Source: an uncultured Lachnospiraceae bacterium
GTDB taxonomy: Bacteria; Bacillota; Clostridia; Lachnospirales; Lachnospiraceae
Assembly (NCBI GenBank): GCA_949740725.1
Contig: CATJIO010000091.1
Location: forward strand, 1-64,000
Reading direction: 5' to 3'
DNA length: 64,000 bases
In this document: positions 1 to 6,831 of the stretch, piece by piece
How the letters are laid out: every line of letters starts with the position of its first letter
Position numbering within the stretch: position 1 is the stretch's first letter
Notes under the pieces: model-generated
What the model was told of the DNA's origin: nothing
Seen by the model: only the letters and a program-made list of their open reading frames with translations
Database searches by the model: none
Made by a program: the position numbers and the translations under genes

Positions 1-217
1 GGATGTAGGCCCTGTCTTTTAGGGCCTTACGCACCGCTGCGCTTTCGGCGGAGCGAGAGCGGGGTGACGCCTTGATCCTGCCTGCCATGGGCGTTACCCC
101 CTGCCAACTTGCGCCTGCACCTTAAGCCAGCCAGCGACTCTCTAGGCCTTCACGACAAACAAAAGACTCAACTAAACATCAATATTTATACCGCTTAGCA
201 AATCATACAAATTTTCG
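1..217. other. Left-edge intergenic region with one copy of a dispersed repeat
   Basis: No convincing coding sequence is visible. Positions 66-124 match 16247-16305 without gaps at roughly 75 percent identity, sharing the blocks GACGCCTTGA, CCTGCCTG and TTGCGCCTGC. A second shared block lies at about 143-176 and 16385-16418 (TAGGC-TTCAC then AAAGACTCAA). The two blocks are about 20 nt apart here and about 80 nt apart in the other copy. The window starts inside or just upstream of the element, so its left end is unknown. Confidence 0.6.
66..124 (+). repeat. Dispersed intergenic repeat, copy A
   Basis: This 59-nt segment aligns end to end with 16247-16305. Differences are scattered rather than in a codon pattern, and neither copy lies in an open frame with a ribosome site. 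No terminal inverted repeats or target duplications are visible, so the element is not assigned to any known mobile family. Confidence 0.6.
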
Positions 218-246
218 TTGACACCAAAGGTCTATCGTGATAGACT
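218..246 (+). promoter_or_regulatory. Promoter with BlaI-type palindromic operator
   Basis: A -35 hexamer TTGACA (218-223) is followed after 17 nt by TAGACT (241-246). The perfect palindrome GTCTATC-GT-GATAGAC (230-245) fills the end of the spacer and overlaps the -10 box. A repressor bound there would block RNA polymerase. Autoregulation by the downstream BlaI-like protein is inferred from this placement. Confidence 0.7.
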
Positions 247-292
247 ATAAACCATAGAAGGACGATTCAAATAGACCTTAGGAGGTAGACAT

Positions 293-652
293 ATGGAGGA
301 GCGGAAACTATTTGACGGGGAGTATCGCCTGATGAAGATGGTTTGGGAACATGAGCCAGTGCGCTCGATGGAGCTGGCCAGGCTGTGTTTGGAGGATATG
401 GGATGGAAGAAATCCACCTGTTTCACTGTGCTGAAAAAGCTGGCGGCGCGGGGGTTTTTAATTAATAACCATGCAGTGGTCACCTCTCTGGTGAAAGAGG
501 AAGAGGTACAAAAGAGGGAGAGCCAGGCGATTGTGGATAAAAACTTTTCCGGCTCCCTTCCGGCCTTTGTGACAGCCTTTTTGGCGGAGCGGAAGCTGAC
601 GAAGAAGGAGGCGGAGGAGCTCAGGACAATGATTGAAAAGGCGGTGGAGTGA
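293..652 (+). CDS. blaI: BlaI/MecI/CopY-family transcriptional repressor
   Basis: A 119-residue winged-helix repressor of the BlaI/MecI (penicillinase repressor) family. The N-terminal half (about residues 5-75) has the family pattern: MKMVWEHEPVRSMELA, then KKSTCFTVLKKLAARGFL as recognition helix and wing. The C-terminal half is a dimerisation helix region. AGGAGGT lies 7 nt before the ATG. The stop overlaps the next start as TGATG, so it is translationally coupled to the BlaR1-like sensor. Family knowledge: the repressor dimer leaves its operator when the partner protease is activated. The target stress here is unknown because no beta-lactamase gene is adjacent. Confidence 0.88.
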   Translation: MEERKLFDGEYRLMKMVWEHEPVRSMELARLCLEDMGWKKSTCFTVLKKLAARGFLINNHAVVTSLVKEEEVQKRESQAIVDKNFSGSLPAFVTAFLAERKLTKKEAEELRTMIEKAVE

Positions 653-3027
653 TGGAACGGATGCTGATCAGTATTCTGAATATGGGTTTTGCGGCAAGCG
701 GGACAGCTCTGGTGGTGATGGTTCTGCGGCGGCTGTTAAAGAAGCTTCCCAGGGGTTACGTGTATGGTCTGTGGCTGGTGGTACTGTTCCGGTTCTTGTG
801 CCCGGTAACCTTTGCGGCGCCTATGAGCCTTCTCCCAGTAAACCCCACGCCGATTCAGCAGGAAATCGTGTATGATGAGAAGCCGGAGATACAGACCGGA
901 GTGCTCTGGGTGGATCGGGCGGTCAATGATACAGTGATGGAAGCGCTGATTCCGGAGGATGCTGCCCAGTCAGTCAATCCAATCCAGATTGTGCTGGCAG
1001 CAGGGGCAGTGATCTGGGCGATTGGAGTGCTGGGATTGGCGCTGTATTATCTGCTGTCCTATATTCGGCTGAAGAAAAAAACTTCTACTGCTGTCCGTGC
1101 GGATGCAATTATGGCAGAGGGCATGAGCGGGGAAGGCGGAAGCGTTTCCAGGGAGGGGGCTTATAGGAAAATTCCGATTTATGTTTTGGATCAGTTTAAA
1201 GGGGCATTTACCATGGGGATATTCCGGCCGGTGATCTATCTGCCTGGAAATTTAGGAGACCGAGAGGCAAGAATGATCCTTGAGCATGAGCTGGTTCATA
1301 TCCGAAGGAAGGACAGTCTGGTGAAGGGACTGTGGCTGGCGGCAGTGGTGCTCCACTGGTTTCAACCTATGGCGTGGCTGAGCTTTCGGATGATGTGTAT
1401 GGATATGGAAATGTCCTGCGATGAGCAGGTGCTGAAGGAGAGGGGCAGGAGGGAAAAGGCCTGGTATTCAGAGTTACTGCTGAGAGAGGCAGAGGAGGGG
1501 AGGCTCGGGCTTCATCCTCTGGCATTTGGGAAGCCCCCGGTATATCAACGGATCCGGCGCATTCTCTCTTATCACAGACCGGGGAAACTGGCCCGGGCAG
1601 CCGGGGGGATGATTCTGGCCGGTGCGGCCATAGGCCTGATAGTGAACCCGGGGAAAGGGGAAGTGGAATCCCCGCTGCATCCGGACATGGAGACGAATAC
1701 TTCAGAAACCCCTGTGACGATCATCGGCGGAGCGGATGGGCCTACTAGCATTTTCATCGCCGGAAAGCTTGAGGGAGAGGAGTCCCAGGGGGAGGGGGAA
1801 GTGATTCGGCAGGAGAGTCCGGATGCGGACTGGTTGGCTTCAGTAGAGCTGGACTGGGATGGACGCAATTCCCTGATCCTGGATGTGGCAGGGGAGGATA
1901 TGCTGATTTTTCACGGGGATTTTGGACTGTTTGCCTTTGGGAAGGATTCCTATGGGCGCTGGAAGCAGCAAATGTTCCTTTCAGACCAGGAGAGCAGCAA
2001 GATATTTTTAGAAGGCCTGAAGGCTTCAGGAGTGCTGGAGGATGGCGGCTCCCTGGGGCGTGAAGATCGCCTGATAGGAAAGGGAGGCGCCTCCTTCAGG
2101 GCTTTAGATTTTGACGCAGTTAAGAGGAGGGACGGGACAGTGGCCGTCCTGGGGGCCGCTGAGGAGGATGTGGGAAAAGGCCATTTGATTAATCTGTGGT
2201 ATGGATATTATGATCCCAAGGAGCAGGTGATGACTCAGGCATATTTATTCCTGGGGGATGGGAAAGAGACGGTGAATGGGGAGGGGCAGGTGGGGGAGTG
2301 CCGCTATCTCTTTTCACGGGAAGGCTGTCCCTACTATCTGCGGACACCCAGACAGCTCCTGCCCTTTGAAGAGGGGATGTTTGCCGGGAGCGGGGGCACT
2401 GGCCAAGGGGAGGAGCAGAATTACCAGCTTCCTTATGGACGTCTGGCATTGATGCGGGATAAAGACGGGAAGGAAGAGCTTTTAGACGATCTGGTATGCG
2501 CGAATGCCAGGGAACAGCAGAAGGTGGTGCTGACGGAGGAACGTCTGGTGTATACAGCAGCCTTTGAAAAAAGCGGGGTAAGTGTAAAAACACCGGGGCT
2601 GGTGAGCATTCTCTACGATGGGACGGATCGCCGCACTTCCGATATTCCGTATCAGGTCTATAATGGTTTATCCTATGACGATGGATGGCTTTACTTTGAA
2701 GGCTGGACCAATGACCAGACATTTCCCAGACCCTTGATCCGGGTGAAGCCGGATTTTACCCAACAGGAGAAGCTAGGGGAGCTGGAGGGAAGCCTGATCG
2801 CGGTTCGGGATCAGGGTATCTGCTGGGAAATGGACTGGGAAGAGGGCCGGGTCATGACGGAGGATGTCCGCCGCCTCGGTGAAGGTTGGGTGGCGCTGGA
2901 AGAGACCGAGAAGGGGCGGGAACAAAGCTATGAGCTCCAGGAGATGGAAAATGGCCAGCTCAAGGTGACTGTCTGGCCTTCGGGAGAAGTATATTATATC
3001 CCTCTTTACTTTTCCTCGCACACTTGA
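652..3027 (+). CDS. BlaR1/MecR1-like M56 membrane metallopeptidase with atypical sensor domain
   Basis: A 791-residue protein. The N-terminal third has several membrane segments and the M56 zinc-protease signature HELVH-IRRKD at about residue 211, with CDEQVL downstream. A further hydrophobic segment near residue 330 is followed by TIIGGADGPTSIFIAGKL (about 356-373). The remaining 400 or so residues form a predicted outer domain rich in beta strands (GWLYFEGW-type blocks). I see no SxxK or KTG motif, so it is not the penicillin-binding domain of classical BlaR1. It is coupled to blaI by the TGATG overlap; a GTG at 649 is a weaker alternative start. The 3' end overlaps the convergent methyltransferase gene by 22 nt. 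The ligand is unknown. Confidence 0.85.
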   Translation: MERMLISILNMGFAASGTALVVMVLRRLLKKLPRGYVYGLWLVVLFRFLCPVTFAAPMSLLPVNPTPIQQEIVYDEKPEIQTGVLWVDRAVNDTVMEALIPEDAAQSVNPIQIVLAAGAVIWAIGVLGLALYYLLSYIRLKKKTSTAVRADAIMAEGMSGEGGSVSREGAYRKIPIYVLDQFKGAFTMGIFRPVIYLPGNLGDREARMILEHELVHIRRKDSLVKGLWLAAVVLHWFQPMAWLSFRMMCMDMEMSCDEQVLKERGRREKAWYSELLLREAEEGRLGLHPLAFGKPPVYQRIRRILSYHRPGKLARAAGGMILAGAAIGLIVNPGKGEVESPLHPDMETNTSETPVTIIGGADGPTSIFIAGKLEGEESQGEGEVIRQESPDADWLASVELDWDGRNSLILDVAGEDMLIFHGDFGLFAFGKDSYGRWKQQMFLSDQESSKIFLEGLKASGVLEDGGSLGREDRLIGKGGASFRALDFDAVKRRDGTVAVLGAAEEDVGKGHLINLWYGYYDPKEQVMTQAYLFLGDGKETVNGEGQVGECRYLFSREGCPYYLRTPRQLLPFEEGMFAGSGGTGQGEEQNYQLPYGRLALMRDKDGKEELLDDLVCANAREQQKVVLTEERLVYTAAFEKSGVSVKTPGLVSILYDGTDRRTSDIPYQVYNGLSYDDGWLYFEGWTNDQTFPRPLIRVKPDFTQQEKLGELEGSLIAVRDQGICWEMDWEEGRVMTEDVRRLGEGWVALEETEKGREQSYELQEMENGQLKVTVWPSGEVYYIPLYFSSHT

Positions 3028-4226
3028 AAAATGTAAAACTTTAAGTAGTAGGAGGATTCTTCCCCGGACCATAAGATCGGGTGATCGGCGGCTTGCGTCC
3101 GGTATTCTACCTGGCGTAGCCGTTTGTGGACGCCGGCAGCTGCCTCGCGGATAGTCTTGTGAAACCGCTCCGGCTCCATAAAGTGAGAGCAGGAGCAGGT
3201 AGCCAGATAGCCCCCGTCCTTTACCAGCTTCATGCCACGGAGATTGATTTCACGGTAGCCCTTCACAGCGCTTTTAACCGAATTTCGTGACTTGGTGAAG
3301 GCGGGAGGATCCAGGATAACCACATCAAATCGTTCCCCTGCCGCCTCCAGCTGGGGCAAAAGCTGGAATACATCGGCACATTGGAAAGAAACCCGATCTT
3401 CTAAGTGATTTAACCGGGCATTTTCCCGAGCCTGATCGATAGCGAGCTGGGAGGCGTCCACCCCAAGAACTGATGCGGCCCCAGCGATTCCGGCATTTAG
3501 CCCAAAGGAACCGGTGTGGGTAAAGCAGTCCAGCACCCGCTTCCCGGGACAAAGCCGCTGGATCGCCAGACGGTTGTACTTCTGATCTAAGAAGAATCCG
3601 GTTTTCTGTCCTTCCTGAACATCTACCAGATAGCGGACTCCATTTTCTATAATTTCTACCTTAGTATCAAAGGGATCTCCGATAAAACCCTTGAAGGGCT
3701 TCATGCCTTCCTGAAAACGTACCTTGGCGTCACTGCGCTCATAGATTCCACGGATGGAAATCTTGTCTTCTTCCAATACCTTTTTCAGCTTTTCCAGGAT
3801 CACGGGCTTCCACCGATCGATGCCCAGGGCCAGAGATTCCACCACCAATACATCGGAAAATTTATCAACCACAATGCCGGGGAGAAAATCCGCTTCACCA
3901 AATATGAGGCGGCAACAGGAAATATCCGTTACAGCTTTCCGATATTCCCAGGCATTTCTCACGCGCATCTCAATAAATGCTTCATCGACGATGGCATCCT
4001 TTTTCCGGGTCATCATGCGGATGGCTATGGTAGAGTTCAGATTAATAAATCCCTGGCCCAGGGGATAGCCGTCGAAATCTTCCACTGTGACCATATCCCC
4101 ATTTTGATAAGCGCCGGAGATCTGGTCGATCTCATTATCATAAATCCAGGCGCCGCCTGCCTTTAGGGAACGCCCGGAACCTTTTTTGATCCGAACAGCT
4201 GCGTATTTAGAGACAGCAGTTTTCAT
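3006..4226 (-). CDS. rlmI: Class I SAM-dependent 23S rRNA (cytosine-C5) methyltransferase, RlmI-like
   Basis: A 406-residue protein with an N-terminal PUA-type domain (about 1-80), a middle RlmI-like region, and a Rossmann methyltransferase domain (about 210-390). Motifs seen are VLDCFTHTGSFGLNA (SAM-binding motif I), VLGVDAS (motif II) and VVILDPPAFTKS (motif IV). CSCSHFM resembles the catalytic cysteine region of the RlmI/YwbD family. The length fits the family. It has its own promoter (extended -10 TGG-TATAAT on the minus strand at about 4257-4265) and an AGGAGGGT site before the ATG. The role in methylating 23S rRNA is by family. Confidence 0.88.
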   Translation of the reverse strand: MKTAVSKYAAVRIKKGSGRSLKAGGAWIYDNEIDQISGAYQNGDMVTVEDFDGYPLGQGFINLNSTIAIRMMTRKKDAIVDEAFIEMRVRNAWEYRKAVTDISCCRLIFGEADFLPGIVVDKFSDVLVVESLALGIDRWKPVILEKLKKVLEEDKISIRGIYERSDAKVRFQEGMKPFKGFIGDPFDTKVEIIENGVRYLVDVQEGQKTGFFLDQKYNRLAIQRLCPGKRVLDCFTHTGSFGLNAGIAGAASVLGVDASQLAIDQARENARLNHLEDRVSFQCADVFQLLPQLEAAGERFDVVILDPPAFTKSRNSVKSAVKGYREINLRGMKLVKDGGYLATCSCSHFMEPERFHKTIREAAAGVHKRLRQVEYRTQAADHPILWSGEESSYYLKFYIFQVCEEK

Positions 4227-4256
4227 AACCCATACCCTCCTTAGAGTTTTGTGTGT

Positions 4257-4332
4257 ATTATACCACAGAAGAAGGAGGGAATGCTACCGTTTTATAAAGG
4301 GATTGAAACCTGGGCGGATTCGGTGGTATAAT
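4257..4332. promoter_or_regulatory. Divergent promoter region between rlmI-like and Sel1 genes
   Basis: On the minus strand an extended -10 (TGG-TATAAT, 4257-4265) faces the methyltransferase gene. On the plus strand TTGAAA (4303-4308), an 18-nt spacer and TATAAT (4327-4332), also preceded by TGG, face the Sel1-repeat gene. Nothing else is seen up to 4437. Confidence 0.65.
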
Positions 4333-4437
4333 ACAAGCCAGAATGATTACCTTTAATGGCGATTCTTCAGAGGCGTTCCTTGAAGTTGAGTGAGTGTTGC
4401 AAGGAGCATGGAGGCGGCAAAAGGAGAGGGAGAGAAC

Positions 4438-5676
4438 ATGGGAAGAATATTTAGTGATGTGGTGGAACAGGCGCTCCAGAATATTTATTATGATGTATCC
4501 ACTGGGCGAGGAAAGGAGAATTTTCAGCGACTGGAGCAGGCATCGGCTGCTGGGGATGGCGACGCCAGCTGTATTTTAGCCCGTTGCCTGTGCGGCTATC
4601 AGTATGTCTGGGATGGGCATGGTTTTCCAGAGGATGGAAGGCGGGCGACAGCTCTGCTACATAAGTCAGTGGATCAGGGCAGCGCCATTGGGGTGATGGT
4701 GTCTCTGCGCAGCGGGGATCTAAAGCCATATATGGAGAAGAGGATGACGTTTTCCAGCTTATCAGAGGCCTTTGAGATAGTTTTGGAAAAGGCGGAAATG
4801 GGAGATGCTTTCTGTCAGTATACTGTGGGAAATTCTTATTTCTGGTGGGACTTTCTGCGGATCCAGGAGAAGAGCCGGGATTCCTTTTCCAGTGATGCAG
4901 CATTTAAGGCTTATTTAAAAGAGAATATTTCCAAGTGCGAGGAGTGGTTCTGGAAGGCATTTAGAGGCGGGATGTATTTTGGAGGAAATAATCTGAATCA
5001 GTTTTATTTAAAAGGAGACGAGGATATCATCCCGCCCAGGCCGGAGAAGGCAGCGGGGATCTTTAAGCTGGGAGCAGAGCTGGGGTATCCCAATCACCAA
5101 TATGTTTATGCCAAGGATTTGCAAAAGCTGGGAAAAAAGGAAGAGGCGCTCCAGTGGTTTAAGCGGTCAGCGGAGTGTGGGGAGAAGGATAGCTGGTATT
5201 ATGTGGGCGTAGCCTATGCCGATGGACAAGGTGTGCCGAAGGATGAGAGCTACGGAGCGCTGTGTTTTGAAAAGGGACTCTTTAGCGGCAATTCCATCGG
5301 CTGCTGTAATCGATTAGGCGCCATGTATTTTGATGGAAGGGGCGTGGAGCGGAATGTGGAAAAGGGGATTGAGCTGATTCAGAAAGCCTTTGATCAGGGA
5401 AACCGGTGGGGGCTGGTTTATCTGGGCAGGGCATACCTCTTTGGTCTGGGAGTCCCGAAGGATTACGGGAAGGCGAAGGAATTTTTGGAACAGATGAAAG
5501 GGGAGAATCATGAGAAGGACTATATGCTGGGCTTGATCTATGCCCAGGGCTTAGGCGTCCCGGAGGACATAAAGAAGGGGGTGGAATACTTAAAGAAGGC
5601 GCAGGACAGGGAGGATGCCAGGGAGGAATTGGCGAAATATAAAAAGACGCTGTTTGGAAAATGGGTGCGTCGGTAA
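4438..5676 (+). CDS. Sel1-like repeat (tetratricopeptide-related) protein
   Basis: A 412-residue protein built largely of Sel1-like repeats of about 36 residues, with recurring A...LG..Y..G.GVPKD blocks such as VGVAYADGQGVPKDE, LGRAYLFGLGVPKDY and LGLIYAQGLGVPED. There is no signal peptide, so it is probably cytoplasmic. Sel1 repeats act as protein-protein scaffolds; no partner can be named. ATG 4438 is chosen over upstream GTG 4390 because AAGGAG (4421-4426) is well placed for it, while the ATG at 4408 has its site only 1 nt away. The LacI-type gene follows after 20 nt and may be cotranscribed. Confidence 0.82.
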   Translation: MGRIFSDVVEQALQNIYYDVSTGRGKENFQRLEQASAAGDGDASCILARCLCGYQYVWDGHGFPEDGRRATALLHKSVDQGSAIGVMVSLRSGDLKPYMEKRMTFSSLSEAFEIVLEKAEMGDAFCQYTVGNSYFWWDFLRIQEKSRDSFSSDAAFKAYLKENISKCEEWFWKAFRGGMYFGGNNLNQFYLKGDEDIIPPRPEKAAGIFKLGAELGYPNHQYVYAKDLQKLGKKEEALQWFKRSAECGEKDSWYYVGVAYADGQGVPKDESYGALCFEKGLFSGNSIGCCNRLGAMYFDGRGVERNVEKGIELIQKAFDQGNRWGLVYLGRAYLFGLGVPKDYGKAKEFLEQMKGENHEKDYMLGLIYAQGLGVPEDIKKGVEYLKKAQDREDAREELAKYKKTLFGKWVRR

Positions 5677-5696
5677 AGGGATAATGAGGTAAGACC

Positions 5697-6677
5697 ATGA
5701 CCATTAATGAGATTGCAAAATTAGCAGAGGTTTCCAGGGCGACGGTATCACGCTATTTGAACCAGGGCTATGTCAGCGGTGAAAAAAGGGAACGGATTCG
5801 GAAGGTAATCGAGGAGACCGGTTATCAGCCCTCATCCCAGGCCCAGATGCTGCGGACTAGGAAGACCCGGCTGATCGGGGTAATTATCCCCAAGATCGAC
5901 TCCCACACCATCAGCCGGATGGTGGGGGGGATCAGCACTGTGCTATCCAGAGGCGGATACCAGCTCCTTCTGGCGAATACAGAGAACAATGAGCAGGAGG
6001 AGCTGAAATACCTGAAGCTGTTTCGGGAAAACCATGTGGACGGTGTGATTTTATCTGGAACGATTTTCACAAAGAAGCATCTCCAGGTACTGAAGGATTA
6101 TCAGGTGCCGGTGGTGATTTTGGGTCAGTATCTCTCTGGATATTCCTGTGTGTACCAGGATGACTACCGGGCAGCCAAGGAGCTGGCAGAGCGGATGTTG
6201 GAGAAAACAAACCGGCTGTGCTATGCAGGGGTGACCCTCCAGGATGAAGCAGTGGGGCGGGGCCGGTTGCAAGGTTTTTTGGATGCCTGCCAGGATGCGG
6301 GGAGGATCTGCGAGGAAAATCAGATTGCCCAGGCCTCCTTCCAAGTGGAGTCGGGAATGGCTGCGGCCAGGACACTTTTAAAGGCAAATCCGGATTTGGA
6401 TGGGATTCTTTGCGCTACCGATGATATTGCGGTGGGTGCGATCCTGTATTTAAAGCAGCAGGGAAAGCGGATCCCAGAGGATGTGAGAGTGGCAGGCTTT
6501 GGAGATACTCAGGTGGCCCAGATCGTGGAGCCTAATCTGACCACAGTCCATTTTTACTATAAAACAAGCGGAGAGGAAGCGGCCAATTTGCTGCTTGATC
6601 TTCTGGAGGGAGAGGCGACAGTATACCGGGAATTGAAAATGGGGTATCGGATTGTGGAGCGAGGATCTTCTTTGTAG
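5697..6677 (+). CDS. LacI-family transcriptional regulator of the sucrose-type PTS module
   Basis: A 326-residue LacI/GalR repressor. The N-terminal helix-turn-helix (TINEIAKLAEVSRATVSRYL, residues 2-21) and hinge helix precede a type I periplasmic-binding-protein-like effector domain (LIGVIIPKIDSHTISRM, then CATDDIAVGAILYL). The short length and AKLAEVSRATVSRYLN recall the ScrR/SacR group, which senses sucrose or a phosphorylated sugar. It sits directly upstream of a GH13 enzyme and a sucrose-type PTS permease. Three copies of GAGAACGATWYCA precede those genes and are likely operators. A terminator separates it from the GH13 gene. Confidence 0.85.
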   Translation: MTINEIAKLAEVSRATVSRYLNQGYVSGEKRERIRKVIEETGYQPSSQAQMLRTRKTRLIGVIIPKIDSHTISRMVGGISTVLSRGGYQLLLANTENNEQEELKYLKLFRENHVDGVILSGTIFTKKHLQVLKDYQVPVVILGQYLSGYSCVYQDDYRAAKELAERMLEKTNRLCYAGVTLQDEAVGRGRLQGFLDACQDAGRICEENQIAQASFQVESGMAAARTLLKANPDLDGILCATDDIAVGAILYLKQQGKRIPEDVRVAGFGDTQVAQIVEPNLTTVHFYYKTSGEEAANLLLDLLEGEATVYRELKMGYRIVERGSSL

Positions 6678-6709
6678 GATGTGCTCAAAAATTTATGTTT
6701 AAATTAGCG

Positions 6710-6745
6710 ATTCTGCCGATTTACAAGAACGGCAGAATTGTTTAT
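6710..6745 (+). terminator. Rho-independent terminator after LacI-type gene
   Basis: ATTCTGCCG (6710-6718) pairs perfectly with CGGCAGAAT (6730-6738) around an 11-nt loop, followed by a T-rich stretch. Confidence 0.75.
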
Positions 6746-6754
6746 TATATCAGC

Positions 6755-6775
6755 ATGAGAACGATATCATAAAAT
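6755..6775 (+). promoter_or_regulatory. LacI/CcpA-type operator upstream of GH13 gene
   Basis: ATGAGAACGATATCAT (6755-6770) is an imperfect palindrome centred on CG, typical of LacI-family sites. It matches the cre consensus TGWAANCGNTNWCA at all but one defined position, so CcpA could also bind. It abuts a likely -10 box TAAAAT (6770-6775). Related sites lie at 9801 and 9902. Confidence 0.6.
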
Positions 6776-6831
6776 ATAGAGTGTAGTAGACGGAGATAGA
6801 TAGGAGATAGAGAAAGGAAAGGTGGAAAGTG

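Noticed and set aside
2189..2722. 177-codon minus-strand frame within the BlaR1-like gene
   Set aside because: No start signal, low-complexity composition, and fully overlapped by the real gene.
4451..4903. 150-codon minus-strand frame inside the Sel1 gene
   Set aside because: It is the reverse of a clear Sel1-repeat coding sequence and has Pro/His/Ser-rich composition typical of antisense frames.
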